The notes: generated by a model not told the origin, from the letters alone. A stretch of 64,000 nucleotides of DNA from Streptomyces sp. MST-110588 (GCF_022695595.1 NZ_CP074380.1:6724501-6788500), one strand, 5' to 3'. Shown: positions 19,939 through 29,097, counted from the stretch's first letter. Made by a program: numbers and translations.

Positions 19939-20213
19939 GCTCGCGGCTCCTCTGACTGTTCTGACTGTTCTGACTGGTCGAATGACTGCTCGGAGGGAGA
20001 GGGGAGTTGCGGCGGATCGAAGGGAGAGGGAACGTGGGCGCTCACCGAGCTGATCAGTGCCCGCAGGTCGATCCGTACGAGATCCACCTCCGCGATCCGC
20101 AGCGTGATGTCGCCCGCGATGACCGCGCCGCCCGCGAGCAGCCGGTCCAGCAGGTCGACCAGCGCGATCTGCCGTTCGGCGAGGGGGGAGTGGTCCGTGA
20201 CGACGTCCGTCAT
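19935..20213 (-). CDS. gvpS: Gas vesicle protein GvpS
   Basis: 92 aa. The N-terminal 60 residues are a GvpA-like fold (LVDLLDRLLAGGAVIAGDI, then LRIAEVDLVRIDLRALISS). A short tail follows, rich in Ser/Gln/Glu, in which an SEQ triplet recurs (encoded by repeats around 19945-19985). ATGA overlap with gvpL. Assigned GvpS by position in the O-A-F-G-Y-Z-J-L-S-K order. Confidence 0.85.
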   Translation of the reverse strand: MTDVVTDHSPLAERQIALVDLLDRLLAGGAVIAGDITLRIAEVDLVRIDLRALISSVSAHVPSPFDPPQLPSPSEQSFDQSEQSEQSEEPRA

Positions 20214-21142
20214 GCCTGTCCTCTTCGGTGGTCGTGGGCCGGCTCGGGCGGCCCGGTGAAGGAGTACGGGGCCCAGGGGCCGGTCAGCTCGATCCGTACG
20301 CCGGTGGAGCGGTCCGCCAGCTTCCCGACGAGCGCGGTGAAGGCGCCCGCGTCCGCCCGGGGCACCAGATAGGCGCCGTTGAGGACGTTGCGGCCCGGCA
20401 CACCCGACAGCCGGGCGTCCTGCGGCCGGTGCAGCCGGCTGCGCTCGGCGAACCGGTCCAGCTCCGCGTGGACCGTACGGGCGAGGTCGTCGGCGTGCTG
20501 CTGCGCGGCGTCGCGGGCGCGGCGGTGGGCGATCCGGCGGCGCAGGAAGTCACGGCCGGAACCGGCCGCCGCCGGTGCGGCGGGTCCGTCGGGTCCGGTG
20601 GGTGCGGCGGCGGGGCCGGTGGGGGGCTCAGTGGTGGACTCGGCGGCGGGCGGGGACGCGCCGGCCTCGTCCGCGTACGCCTTCACGCCCCACTCCACCC
20701 TGCCGTCCAGCGCCTCCAGCGCGCCCAGGAACTCCCGCGCGTGCGTCGAGAGCACCTCGCGCACCCCGCGTTCGTCACGGTGGACGGTGACCAGCCGCAG
20801 GGGCAGGACGCAGAACGACGCGGCGGCCGTGTCCACCACGGCGCGGTGCGCGCGGGCCGTACGCTCCAGCCAGTCCAGCTCCTCCAAGTGCTCCTTGAGC
20901 GCGGCCTCTTCGAAGTCGGCGGCCGGCACGCGGGACACCAGGGCCGCCAGACCGCCTTCGGAGACGGTCTCCACCGGGGCGCCCGCGACGCCGGACAGGC
21001 CCTGCGGCGGCCGGCAGCCGGCCCGCGCGACGGCGTACGTGTACAGCAGCGGCCACGGCTCCCGGTCTTCCGGATCCCGGCCCTCCGGATTCCGGCTCTC
21101 CGGTATCCGCTCGTCCGGGGCCTGTCCCTGCGGCGTGCTCAC
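20210..21142 (-). CDS. gvpL: Gas vesicle protein GvpL/GvpF family
   Basis: 310 aa. A Pro/Glu/Arg-rich N-terminal stretch (PESRNPEGRDPEDREP) precedes the GvpL/F domain: LLYTYAVARAG, VSEGGLAALVSRVP, then FCVLPLRLVTVHRDE and GRVEWGVKAYAD. A Pro/Thr/Ala-rich insertion lies at about residues 165-195. The C-terminal domain ends at ELTGPWAPYSF. GTG overlaps the gvpJ stop by 4 nt. It is thought to interact with GvpA during nucleation. Confidence 0.88.
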   Translation of the reverse strand: MSTPQGQAPDERIPESRNPEGRDPEDREPWPLLYTYAVARAGCRPPQGLSGVAGAPVETVSEGGLAALVSRVPAADFEEAALKEHLEELDWLERTARAHRAVVDTAAASFCVLPLRLVTVHRDERGVREVLSTHAREFLGALEALDGRVEWGVKAYADEAGASPPAAESTTEPPTGPAAAPTGPDGPAAPAAAGSGRDFLRRRIAHRRARDAAQQHADDLARTVHAELDRFAERSRLHRPQDARLSGVPGRNVLNGAYLVPRADAGAFTALVGKLADRSTGVRIELTGPWAPYSFTGPPEPAHDHRRGQA

Positions 21143-21471
21143 TCCAGCTCCTCCCGCTCCCCCCGCCGCTCCTGCCCTTCCAGCGCGGCGATACGGGCCC
21201 GCAACCGTTCGTTCTCCTCGGCCAGTTCGCGCCGGCGCGCCCCGGAGGAGAGGGTCGGATCGTCGCGCCACCAGTCGATGCCCATCTCCTCGGCCCGCTC
21301 GACCGAGGCCACGATCAGCCGCAGCTTGATCGTCAGCAGCTCGATGTCCAGGAGGTTGACCCGGATGTCGCCGGCGATCACCACGCCCTTGTCCAGGACC
21401 CGTTCGAGGATGTCGGCGAGGTTGGCGCCGCCGTTGGACGACCCGTAGGGGGACGGTACCTGGGACGTCAC
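21139..21471 (-). CDS. gvpJ: Gas vesicle protein GvpJ
   Basis: 110 aa GvpA-like minor shell or nucleating protein. The core is LADILERVLDKGVVIAGDI, then VNLLDIELLTIKLRLIVASV, followed by a charged helical tail (RRRELAEENERLRARIAAL) suited to a coiled coil. GTGA overlap with gvpZ. Confidence 0.88.
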   Translation of the reverse strand: MTSQVPSPYGSSNGGANLADILERVLDKGVVIAGDIRVNLLDIELLTIKLRLIVASVERAEEMGIDWWRDDPTLSSGARRRELAEENERLRARIAALEGQERRGEREELE

Positions 21472-22673
21472 CGTACGCGCTCCGGCTCGTACTCGGCTGC
21501 GTCCTCCTCGTCGTACGCCTCCTCGTCCTCGTCCTCGCCCCTCGGCTCCCGCTCCTCGGCCTCGGCGCCCTCGTCCTCCTCGTCGGCGAACTCCTCCTCC
21601 GCGGGTTCTTCGTCCGCGAGGTCGTCCTCCTCCAGGTCCTCCTCCGCCTCGTCCTCGTCCTCGGCCTCGTAGCCGTCCTCGGCGTCCTCTTCGTCCTCGG
21701 CACCCTCGGCGTCCTCGGCGCGCTGAGCGCCCTCCTCGGGCGTGTCCTCGTCCTCGAACTCCTCGTCCGCCGGCTTGCTCCGCGCCTCCTCGCGTTCGAG
21801 GGCCTCGTCGTGGCTCAGAACGACCTCGCCGTCGCGGATCTCGCCGCGCCACTCGCCGGTGGCCTCGCCCCGCATCATCACGAAGCGCCGGAAGTGCTTG
21901 AGGTCGAGCCGGGCGCGACGGCCCTGCGCGCGCCAGATGTTTCCGGTCTTCTCGAACAGGCCCTTGGGGGAGTACTCGATGACCAGCAGGATCCGGGTGA
22001 GGTTCTCGCCCAGCGGATGGAAGGTGACCACGCCCTTGGTGGTGCCCTTGGCGCCCTCGGAGGTCCAGGCGATCCGGCGGTCCGGTATCTGTTCGGTGGT
22101 GGTCGCCTTCCAGCTCCGCGTGGACCACCAGACCCTCGCCCGCCAGTTGGAGGTGGTCTCGTCCACGGTCTCCACGCCCTGCACCCCCTTGGCGAAGGTG
22201 CTGAACTCCTGGAACTGCGTCCACTGGTTGTACGCCTCGCGCACCGGCACGCCGACATCGGTGTCCTCGACGACGGTGATGATCCGGCCCTTGCCACCGC
22301 CGCCCTTGCGCCGGCCCCCCACGCTCGTCAGCACGTCCTGGAAACGGTCCTTCACACCGCCCTTGATGCGGTCCTTGACGTTGCTCGCGCCGGCCTCGAC
22401 GGCCGCTCGCAGCGGCCCCTTGCCCTCGGCGAGCTTCTTCCCGCCCTTCACGGCGAGCTGGGTGAAGCCGGGGCTCTTGCCGTCGGCGATGTCCTGGAGC
22501 TTGACGGTCGCCCGGCCCAGCCGCTCACCGGCCGAGATCAGCAGCCGCTGGGCCTGTGCCGCGGCGAACGCGGCGGCCTCCTCCTTGAGGCGGTCGGCCG
22601 CCGGGTTGCCGAGGATGCTGTCCTTGAGGCTGCCGTCGGCAGCGCCCTTGCCCGCCTCAGCCACGGCCGCCAC
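21468..22673 (-). CDS. gvpZ: Gas vesicle-associated SRPBCC protein (GvpZ type) with acidic tail
   Basis: 401 aa. The helical N-terminal segment is followed by an SRPBCC (START-like) domain at about residues 128-280 (VEDTDVGVPVREAYNQWTQF ... RARLDLKHFRRFVMMRG). The last 110 residues are almost entirely Glu, Asp and Ala. It overlaps gvpY by 17 nt; the second GTG (22664) would overlap by 8 and has a better ribosome site, so the start is uncertain. Proteins of this type occur in streptomycete gvp clusters; their role in vesicle formation is unproven. Confidence 0.8.
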   Translation of the reverse strand: MAAVAEAGKGAADGSLKDSILGNPAADRLKEEAAAFAAAQAQRLLISAGERLGRATVKLQDIADGKSPGFTQLAVKGGKKLAEGKGPLRAAVEAGASNVKDRIKGGVKDRFQDVLTSVGGRRKGGGGKGRIITVVEDTDVGVPVREAYNQWTQFQEFSTFAKGVQGVETVDETTSNWRARVWWSTRSWKATTTEQIPDRRIAWTSEGAKGTTKGVVTFHPLGENLTRILLVIEYSPKGLFEKTGNIWRAQGRRARLDLKHFRRFVMMRGEATGEWRGEIRDGEVVLSHDEALEREEARSKPADEEFEDEDTPEEGAQRAEDAEGAEDEEDAEDGYEAEDEDEAEEDLEEDDLADEEPAEEEFADEEDEGAEAEEREPRGEDEDEEAYDEEDAAEYEPERVR

Positions 22674-23433
22674 CCCCGTTCCGCCGGGAAGCGGGCTTGG
22701 CCGCGGTCTTCTTGGCGGCAGATGCCGTCTTCGACGCCGTCTTCCCGGCCGCCGGCGCGGTCCTCTTGGCGGCGGACGCCGTCTTCTTCGCCGCCGGGGC
22801 GGTCTTCTTCGCCGGCCGCTTGCGCTGCTGCTCCCGGCCCTTGGCCCGCCGCTCCTCCGCGGCTGCCTCCTCGGCGCCCTCGTCCCCCTCGGCCCCTTCC
22901 GCCTCGTCCGTCTCCTCGGCGTCCGCGCGGTCCTCGGCCTCCGTCTCCTGCGTACGCCGCGTCCGGCCGCGCCCGCGCGTACGGCCCCGTTCCCCGCCGC
23001 CCCGGGACCCGGACCCGCCTTCGGACCGGGACTCGTACGTGTCCTCGCCCGGCTTGTCCTCCTCGGCGCCGGACCCGTCCTCGCCCTCGCCGGTGAGCCC
23101 GCCGGTCAGCTTCCCGCTGTCGATCCGGTCGCGTACGTCCAGGGTCCGCTCGTGCAGGCTGTTGGCCAGGGAGTCCAGGCGCCGGGTGACCAGCGCGCCG
23201 GTCGCGGCCTTGCCCACGCCCTTGAGGTCGCCGCGGAGCTGGTCGCGCAACTCCCCGAGCTGGGGATTCTCCGCGATCTTCTCGTTGACGGCCCCGAGGA
23301 TCTGCTGCGGGCTGAGCTGGAGGCGTTTGCCCAGGACCATTCCGCCGATGCCGATGGCGAGCTTGGCCTTCTTCGTACGGCCCAGCACATAGCCCCCGGC
23401 AACGGCCAGCGCCAGTGCCAGCCGATTCGTCAT
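22657..23433 (-). CDS. gvpY: Gas vesicle cluster protein GvpY with histone H1-like tail
   Basis: 258 aa. The N-terminal 110 residues form a small hydrophobic/helical domain (ALAVAGGYVLGRTKKAKLAI, then LQLSPQQILGAVNEKI). A mixed-charge Glu/Gly/Arg-rich middle follows. The last about 60 residues are tandem Lys-Lys-Thr-Ala-Pro/Ser-Ala motifs (KKTAPAAKKTASAAK) like bacterial histone H1-type tails. ATG with GGAGAG upstream. Named from its place before gvpZ. The basic tail could bind acid partners, such as the adjacent GvpZ, or nucleic acid; both are inference. Confidence 0.78.
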   Translation of the reverse strand: MTNRLALALAVAGGYVLGRTKKAKLAIGIGGMVLGKRLQLSPQQILGAVNEKIAENPQLGELRDQLRGDLKGVGKAATGALVTRRLDSLANSLHERTLDVRDRIDSGKLTGGLTGEGEDGSGAEEDKPGEDTYESRSEGGSGSRGGGERGRTRGRGRTRRTQETEAEDRADAEETDEAEGAEGDEGAEEAAAEERRAKGREQQRKRPAKKTAPAAKKTASAAKRTAPAAGKTASKTASAAKKTAAKPASRRNGGGGRG

Positions 23434-23500
23434 CTCGGTTCTCTCCTTGTCCTCGCGGTGCTCGCTGCGGTGCTCGACCGTCGTGCCGGTTCCCGCCCCG

Positions 23501-23842
23501 CTACGGCTCCTGCCGGTCCGGCGCCGGCTGCTGCTCCTGCTCCGGCCGCTGTTCCTGTGTCCACTGCCGCCCCTGGCCCGGCTGCCCCGGCTGCCCGGTC
23601 TGCCCCGACTGCCGCTTGCGCGCGGCCTCCAGCCGGTCCAGCAGCTCGTCCTCGCGCCGGTCGAACTCGGCCTCGTCGATCTCCCCGGCGTCCAGCCGCT
23701 GCGCCAGCTCCATCAGCTCGCGCTGGACGGTGCCCGGGTCGTAATAGATGCGCTCGGCCTCGGCCAGGACCTGCCGCAGCACCCAGCCGGTCCCGCGGAC
23801 GGGAGCGGCCGGGAGCAGCAGCAGCTCCCTGATCAGGCCCAC
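23501..23842 (-). CDS. gvpG: Gas vesicle protein GvpG
   Basis: 113 aa. The GvpG core is present: MGLIRELLLLPAAPVRGTGWVL, then ELMELAQRLDAGEIDEAEFD and REDELLDRLE. A Gln/Pro/Gly-rich C-terminal tail (GQTGQPGQPGQGRQ) is unusual but fits the low-complexity tails across this cluster. It starts 3 nt after gvpF. Confidence 0.88.
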   Translation of the reverse strand: MGLIRELLLLPAAPVRGTGWVLRQVLAEAERIYYDPGTVQRELMELAQRLDAGEIDEAEFDRREDELLDRLEAARKRQSGQTGQPGQPGQGRQWTQEQRPEQEQQPAPDRQEP

Positions 23843-23845
23843 GCC

Positions 23846-24589
23846 TCACTCCGCGGGCTGGGCCGTACGGGCCGGGCGGACGAAGCTGTACGGCGGCAGC
23901 GGGCCGTTGACCAGCAGTTCCAGGTGGGGGTGCTCCTTGCCGAGGTGATCGGCGGCGTCCAGGAACGTGGCCGCGTCCTCGCGCCGGATCAGGAAGGAGA
24001 GGTTCACCAGCCAGCCGGAGCCCTCGGGCCCGGGAGCGGACTGCTCGGCCTTGGGGGTCAGCGCGCTCTCCACGATGTGGGCGTCGCGGACCTCGCGGGC
24101 CCGTACCGCGTTGGCGACCATCTCGCCCAGCCGCAGCCGGTCCTGGTACGCGCCGCCGCCGGACGCCTGGTTGGCCTCGTTCAGGGCCCGGATCTCCGGC
24201 TCCTCGGTGAGCACCATCCGCAGGACGGACTCCTCGCGGTGCGCGGCCTTGACGTTGTACTCGACCCGGCCGTTGAGCTCGTCGAGCTGGGCCTTGTAGT
24301 GCTCGGCGTGTTCGGCCAGGACGCTCCGTACCGCCTCGTCGTCCTCGGAGAGCGAACCGAAGCGCAGCGGCAGCACCGCGCCCGCCGTCCCGGCCTCGGT
24401 CAGGACGTGCTGGTGGGCCAGCAGGTCCCGGCGCTTGGGCCGCAGTTCCTCGGGGCAGTCGCTGACGACCGCCGCCAGCTCGCCCGCCCGCACGATCCGT
24501 ACCGGCCGCGGCGGAGCGCCGATGCCCAGGATCTCCTTCTCCGGATCCGGGTGGTCGGCTCGGGCGATCCCGTAGACGTAAGTGCTCAC
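23846..24589 (-). CDS. gvpF: Gas vesicle protein GvpF
   Basis: 247 aa GvpL/F family. Landmarks are [14 protein letters not shown] at the start, [19 protein letters not shown], the [18 protein letters not shown] block, GRVEYNVKA and the final [10 protein letters not shown]. GvpF binds GvpA in characterised systems. GTGA overlap with gvpA supports the start. Confidence 0.92.
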   Translation of the reverse strand: MSTYVYGIARADHPDPEKEILGIGAPPRPVRIVRAGELAAVVSDCPEELRPKRRDLLAHQHVLTEAGTAGAVLPLRFGSLSEDDEAVRSVLAEHAEHYKAQLDELNGRVEYNVKAAHREESVLRMVLTEEPEIRALNEANQASGGGAYQDRLRLGEMVANAVRAREVRDAHIVESALTPKAEQSAPGPEGSGWLVNLSFLIRREDAATFLDAADHLGKEHPHLELLVNGPLPPYSFVRPARTAQPAE

Positions 24590-25035
24590 TCGGATTCTCC
24601 CCCTCGCTCGTCCGCGGATTCCGCCTTCCTGCGGGAGGTGGTGCGCCGGCTCCTGCGCGGCTCCTCGGTCTGGCCGGCCTTCTCCCGGCCCTGGCCGATG
24701 GCGTCGGCGAAGGTCTCGGCCGCGCCCGACAGCGCGCCCTTGGACTTGCCGCGGGCACCGGACTCGGTGACCTGGCCGACCACGTCGGGCAGGCCGGGGC
24801 TCTTGTTGGCGCCGGTCTCCAGGTCGAGCCGGTTGCACGCCTCGGCGAAGCGCAGGTAGGTGTCGACGCTGGCCACCACGACCCGTACGTCGATCTTCAG
24901 GATCTCGATGCCGACCAGCGAGACGCGGACGAACGCGTCGATCACCAGTCCGCGGTCCAGGATCAGCTCCAGTACGTCGTACAGGCCACTGGTGCCACCC
25001 CCGCCCCCGGTCTGCTGTGCCGGGACTACGGTCAT
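24586..25035 (-). CDS. gvpA: Gas vesicle structural protein GvpA family
   Basis: 149 aa. The GvpA core spans about residues 15-72 ([20 protein letters not shown], then [20 protein letters not shown]), the hydrophobic rib of the vesicle wall. A 75-residue Gly/Lys/Arg/Ser-rich C-terminal extension ([13 protein letters not shown]) is absent from cyanobacterial GvpA and typical of actinobacterial versions as I recall. ATGA overlap with gvpO. Confidence 0.9.
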   Translation of the reverse strand: MTVVPAQQTGGGGGTSGLYDVLELILDRGLVIDAFVRVSLVGIEILKIDVRVVVASVDTYLRFAEACNRLDLETGANKSPGLPDVVGQVTESGARGKSKGALSGAAETFADAIGQGREKAGQTEEPRRSRRTTSRRKAESADERGGESE

Positions 25036-25343
25036 GTCTGTGGTCTCCCTCTCGCACGCTCATAGCGGCTGACGCGCCGGTAGCCCGTGAGGACACCCTC
25101 CGAATCGAGGGTCACCTCATAGAGCGCCATGAGACTCATGGTCTCCGGCACCCTGGCGAGCTCCAGCACCTCGGCCTCCAGGACCCAGCCGTCCTCGGTC
25201 CGCTCGAACCGGGACACCGTCTCGGGGCGCAGTCCGGTCAGCTCGGCGAGCTGTTCCCGGGCCGCGCGCAGGAGTTCCGGCATGGTGGGGCCGGCCGCCG
25301 CTCGGTGGTCGCTGTCATCTGGTGTCTGCGTGTTGTCTCCCAT
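25032..25343 (-). CDS. gvpO: Gas vesicle protein GvpO
   Basis: 103 aa. The GvpO domain spans about residues 20-103 ([20 protein letters not shown], then [20 protein letters not shown] and [20 protein letters not shown]). First gene of the cluster. The ATG (MGDNTQTP) follows GAGGAG; longer upstream reading lacks conservation. Confidence 0.9.
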   Translation of the reverse strand: MGDNTQTPDDSDHRAAAGPTMPELLRAAREQLAELTGLRPETVSRFERTEDGWVLEAEVLELARVPETMSLMALYEVTLDSEGVLTGYRRVSRYERARGRPQT

Positions 25344-25742
25344 GGGCTCCTCGGTGCACCGTGTACCGCACGACCCATGGCCCAAACCTGCCGGAGAGCA
25401 GTGATGTGCGGGAAATGTGTGTGGCCTGTGTGCCGTTGGCCGACGCACGACGACTGTCGCCGCGCATCGGGCAAGGAGATTCCATTACTGACGGCGGATT
25501 ATTTTTCCGGTACCACCGGGACTGTTTTCCGGGCGCGTTCCGGAATGTCTGCAAGCCGGAATTCGGCCGCTTTTATTTACCACCCGGTTGGGGCAGTGGA
25601 AGGCACGTACGGGTGACGGGAGTTACGGCAAACGCGGGCCGCTTCTCTGTGACACAAGTGTGACCAATGAAGGGCTGTCCGGGGGGCTGCGGGCGGTCGG
25701 GCGGCCCTTCCGCGCGCCGGTTCGCTCGCTTACGGTGAGGTC
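25344..25742. promoter_or_regulatory. Divergent intergenic region upstream of the gvp operon
   Basis: 399 nt without a gene, between gvpO (minus) and the I78 inhibitor gene (plus). It contains a markedly A/T-richer stretch at about 25480-25580, including GATTATTTTT and CTTTTATTTAC. This is the likely promoter zone for the gvp operon. No operator is recognised. Confidence 0.45.
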
Positions 25743-25958
25743 ATGGCTCCCGTACCGAACCCGCCTTACGAACCGCAGGACGACCCCGAGACCTATGTCG
25801 GTCTCGCTCAGGAAGAAGCCGAGGAACAGGCCCGCGCGCGGGGCTGGAACACCGTCCGCTCACTGCCGCCGGGGACGATCATCACGATGGAATACCTGGG
25901 GGGCCGCCTCAACTTCGAGGTGAAGGACGGCGTGGTGCAGCGGAGCTGGAAGGGCTGA
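25743..25958 (+). CDS. I78-family peptidase inhibitor
   Basis: 71 aa cytoplasmic-looking protein matching the I78 potato-inhibitor-like family. The C-terminal half carries LPPGTIITMEYLGGRLNFEV, the conserved strand-loop of the family with a GxRxN-like end. No signal peptide. Target protease unknown. Confidence 0.72.
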   Translation: MAPVPNPPYEPQDDPETYVGLAQEEAEEQARARGWNTVRSLPPGTIITMEYLGGRLNFEVKDGVVQRSWKG

Positions 25959-26026
25959 CCCGCACCGGACCCCGTACGGAACCGCGCACCGCAGCCGCGC
26001 GCCGGCCGGCATCCACGCAGGCGGAA

Positions 26027-26072
26027 GACGACGGCCCCGGCGCTCCAGGAAGGAGCGGCCGGGGCCGTCGTC
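26027..26072. terminator. Bidirectional terminator
   Basis: About 20-bp stem (GACGACGGCCCCGG ... CCGGGGCCGTCGTC) with one bulge and a short AGGAA-type loop, between the convergent I78 and PAP2 genes. Confidence 0.8.
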
Positions 26073-26137
26073 CGCGGGGAAGAGGCTGTGCGTACCGTCC
26101 CCGCGGGCCGGGGTGCCGGGGCCGGGCCCGGCGGTGT

Positions 26138-27166
26138 TCAGCCGCCGCTGCGTCCACGGCCCAGGGTCGGCCCCAGCGGCGCGGTGCGCGGTGCGCGGTC
26201 GGCGTGCGGCGGTCTTCGGCTGCCGGTCGGGGTGACCGGCGAGCGCTCCGAGCGGGAGGTGTGGGGCCGCGGCGGGTGGTGCGGCCAGCCGTCCGGGGCC
26301 CGGGTGGCGCCGCGCCCGGCGGCCGGGGCGGTCGGCACCGTCTCGCGTACGAGTGCCTCCTCCTCCGGGGCGACACGCTGGGCGGAGACCCCGGCGCGGG
26401 CGTTGGCCGGCGCCACCGGGACCGGGACGGCCGGGAGCGTGCCGGACCGCAGCCGCAGCCACAGGGCCATCAGCCGGGCCTCAGCCCAGGCCATCGCGGG
26501 CTCGAACCACGGCAGGGCGAGCAGCACCAGCAGGCCGGCGGCCCAGCCCAGCAGGACGTCACTGACCCAGTGCGTACCGAGGTAGACGGTGGTCATACCG
26601 ACGCCCAGCGCGCCGAGCGCGGCGATCACCGACAGGGTGCGGCGGCGCAGCGGGGTGGTGGCCAGGTAGGCCAGCACGCCCCAGGTGACCACGGCGTTGG
26701 AGGTGTGGCCGGAAGGGAATATATCGCCGCCGAGCCACATCTCGTTGGCGCCGACGGTCGTGGCGTAGTGCGGACCGAGCCGCCCCATGCCGAGCTTGGC
26801 GGCGCCCACGGTGACGTTCAGCAGCAGCAGCGAGGAGCCCAGGACCAGCAGCGGATGCAGGTTGCGCTGCCGCCAGCAGCGCCAGCCCAGCCAGGAGGCC
26901 ACCGCCAGCGCGGTGGGGCCGCGCTGCCCCAGGACCACGAAGTAGTCCAGGAAGGCGTGGATCTGCGGCCACTGCTTGTACGGCCGGAAGAACATGACCT
27001 GCCAGTCGAATGTGACCAGCCATGACGTGGCCAGCACACCGACCACGATCACCCCGTAGACCGCCAGCGTGCCCCAGAACAGCCACAGGCGGGTCCGGGT
27101 CATCAGTGGTCGGGCGCGATCGGTCGGCCGCTCCTCCATCTGGTCGAGCTTGTCATCGGTACGCAC
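26138..27166 (-). CDS. PAP2-superfamily phosphatase
   Basis: 342 aa integral membrane phosphatase. The three PAP2 motifs are present in order: KLGMGRLGP, PSGHTSN and GTHWVSDV, spread over six membrane helices (about residues 25-245). The C-terminal 90 residues are Pro/Ser/Arg/Thr-rich and cytoplasmic, probably disordered. It likely dephosphorylates a lipid phosphate such as undecaprenyl pyrophosphate or phosphatidic acid; the substrate cannot be told from sequence. Confidence 0.88.
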   Translation of the reverse strand: MRTDDKLDQMEERPTDRARPLMTRTRLWLFWGTLAVYGVIVVGVLATSWLVTFDWQVMFFRPYKQWPQIHAFLDYFVVLGQRGPTALAVASWLGWRCWRQRNLHPLLVLGSSLLLLNVTVGAAKLGMGRLGPHYATTVGANEMWLGGDIFPSGHTSNAVVTWGVLAYLATTPLRRRTLSVIAALGALGVGMTTVYLGTHWVSDVLLGWAAGLLVLLALPWFEPAMAWAEARLMALWLRLRSGTLPAVPVPVAPANARAGVSAQRVAPEEEALVRETVPTAPAAGRGATRAPDGWPHHPPRPHTSRSERSPVTPTGSRRPPHADRAPRTAPLGPTLGRGRSGG

Positions 27167-27434
27167 TCAATCGACGTTACCGCGTGTGATGTAGCCGCCC
27201 GGTCGAACTGTGAGCTTTGTAATGACGATGTGATGTGGAATGCGTCTCAAACCAGACGCCCGGCAACGGTTTTCGGAAAGAATTCACGGAGCCCTCGAAA
27301 CCTGCCACCGCCGCCGCGCGGACGGGCCCGGTGCGGCCTCTTTCCTTTTCGTGGACGGAGTTTATCCCGGATTCGCACGGGCGTCGCGGTCCGTTTCCCG
27401 GGAACGCGTCACGGAAGGCCCGGTTCCGGTCGCG

Positions 27435-27503
27435 GAGATCCGTTCACGAGGTCCGGCTCACGGGATCGGGTTCACGAGGTCCGGTTCATCAGGTCCGGCT
27501 CAC
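27435..27503. repeat. 14-bp tandem repeat, five units
   Basis: Five degenerate units (GAGGTCCGGCTCAC, GGGATCGGGTTCAC, GAGGTCCGGTTCAT, CAGGTCCGGCTCAC and a 13-bp first unit). The array abuts the stop codon of the glycosyltransferase gene, in the 333-nt gap 27167-27499. The rest of that gap has no gene and includes promoter-like A/T-richer sequence near 27200-27290, probably for the PAP2 gene. Confidence 0.85.
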
Positions 27504-28795
27504 GGAGGGCCCGAACCGTTCAGCCAGAAGGCGCCGTAGACCGCGGAACCCGCCGCGAGCGCACCGATCAGCGGTGCCGACCGCGCCGGACCCCACCGTG
27601 CCAGCCCCGCCGCGACCGGGAGCAGCAGCGGATAGGCGGGCAGCATCAGCCGCGGCTTGGAACCGAAGTAGCCCTTGGCGGTCAGCGCGAGCAGCAGCAC
27701 CAGGCCGCAGTAGACCAGCAGCGGCACCGGCTGGCGCCGCCGCAGGCACAGCCCGTACAGCCACAGCACCAGCGCGACGCCGGCCAGCAGCCCGAGGCCG
27801 GCCGCGACGGCGGAGCCGGTGATCAGGTCCGCCACGAAGCGGCCGAAGGCGACGCCGCCGTCGAACCCGTTGTCCCAGCCCTCCTGGACGTCCAGGTAGC
27901 CGGTGACGCTGCCGCGCCGTACCCCCACCCACGTGACGTAGCCGAGGCAGCCGAGCGGTGCGAGCAGCACACCCGCCAGCATCCGCCGGTGCCGGTGGCG
28001 GCGGGCCGGCCAGGGGGCACCGCCGGGCGGCCCCCGGCGCTTTCGGGTGCCGGACCGCTCCCCAGTGCCGGACCGCTCCCCGGTGCCGTACTGCCGCCCG
28101 GTACCGGACCGCTCGCGCCACAGCGTCACGGCCGCGCTGACCCACACGGCGGCCACCACGGCGGCACCCACCGGCCGGGTCAGCCCGGCGAGCGCCGCCC
28201 CCGCGCCCGCCGCCACCCACCGCCCGCTCAGCACCCCGTACACGCTCCACGCCGCGAGCGCGGTGAACAGCGACTCCGAGTACGCCATCGACTGCACGAT
28301 CCCCACGGGCAGCGCCGCCCACAGCGCCGCCAGCACCACCCCCGCCCGGGGCCCGTACAGGCGCTCGCCGGTCATATAGAGGGCCCAGGCCGCGCACAGC
28401 GAGGAGGCCCAGGCCACCACCATGCCCGCGTCCGCCGCGGACAGCGGCGAAAGCGCCGACAGGCCCTTTTCCAGCCACGGCAGCAGCGGGAAGAAGGCCA
28501 GATCGCTGTGGACGCCGCCGTCGGCCGCATGGACGGTGAAGCCGTAGCCGTGCTCGGCGATGCGGGAGTACCACAGGGCGTCCCAGCGGGCGGTGAGCAG
28601 TGTGTGCCAGTTCTTGCCGTCCGCCGCCGACCACAGCGCCAGGACGAGCACGCCCAGCGCCCGGACCGCGGCGTACGCGAGCAGGGCGGGGGCGGCGCGG
28701 CGCAGCGCGGTCCGCGCACCGCGGCCCCGTGACACCCGCTCGCCGGCGGCGGAAACAAGATCATTCACCCGGTCGATTATCCAGGCAGCGGACAT
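27500..28795 (-). CDS. Membrane glycosyltransferase, PIG-V-like mannosyltransferase
   Basis: 431 aa GT-C-fold protein with about ten membrane helices. The first extracytoplasmic loop has RWDALWYSRIAEHGYGF, whose Asp and Trp-Tyr resemble the catalytic loop of PIG-V/GT76-like enzymes. SGLTRPVG-type and KPRLMLPAYPLLLP motifs occur later. A cytoplasmic loop at about 225-250 carries short RSGT(G)ER repeats. It is expected to transfer a sugar from a polyprenyl donor at the outer membrane face. Acceptor unknown. Confidence 0.78.
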   Translation of the reverse strand: MSAAWIIDRVNDLVSAAGERVSRGRGARTALRRAAPALLAYAAVRALGVLVLALWSAADGKNWHTLLTARWDALWYSRIAEHGYGFTVHAADGGVHSDLAFFPLLPWLEKGLSALSPLSAADAGMVVAWASSLCAAWALYMTGERLYGPRAGVVLAALWAALPVGIVQSMAYSESLFTALAAWSVYGVLSGRWVAAGAGAALAGLTRPVGAAVVAAVWVSAAVTLWRERSGTGRQYGTGERSGTGERSGTRKRRGPPGGAPWPARRHRHRRMLAGVLLAPLGCLGYVTWVGVRRGSVTGYLDVQEGWDNGFDGGVAFGRFVADLITGSAVAAGLGLLAGVALVLWLYGLCLRRRQPVPLLVYCGLVLLLALTAKGYFGSKPRLMLPAYPLLLPVAAGLARWGPARSAPLIGALAAGSAVYGAFWLNGSGPP

Positions 28796-28952
28796 CTGCG
28801 GGGCACATGTCCGAAATCCGGGGACCCGCGTACGTGCCGCGCCCCGGCTCGTGGAACGCTGGTGTCCGACGGCGGCCGGCCGCGGCGCGAGCCGTGTCCG
28901 GACCGGGCGAGTCCGCCTTCCGCACAGCGGGTATGGGAACCGCGGAACCTTG

Positions 28953-28969
28953 CGATGAGCGTCTCATCG
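28953..28969. promoter_or_regulatory. Inverted repeat upstream of the MFS gene
   Basis: CGATGAG-CGT-CTCATCG, a perfect 7-bp inverted repeat with 3-nt spacer. It lies about 130 nt upstream of the MFS start in the divergent gap 28796-29097. Candidate operator; no regulator gene is adjacent. Confidence 0.45.
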
Positions 28970-29097
28970 TGAGGTGAGCCACGCGTCACCCCTCGCGACT
29001 CGCGTAGTCTGACGTCTCAACTCGCCCGTGCCACCGGTTTCGCCGGGGCGTTTTCGCGCCCTGATCCGTGGCCGCGAGAGCATGACAGGAGGTGCGT

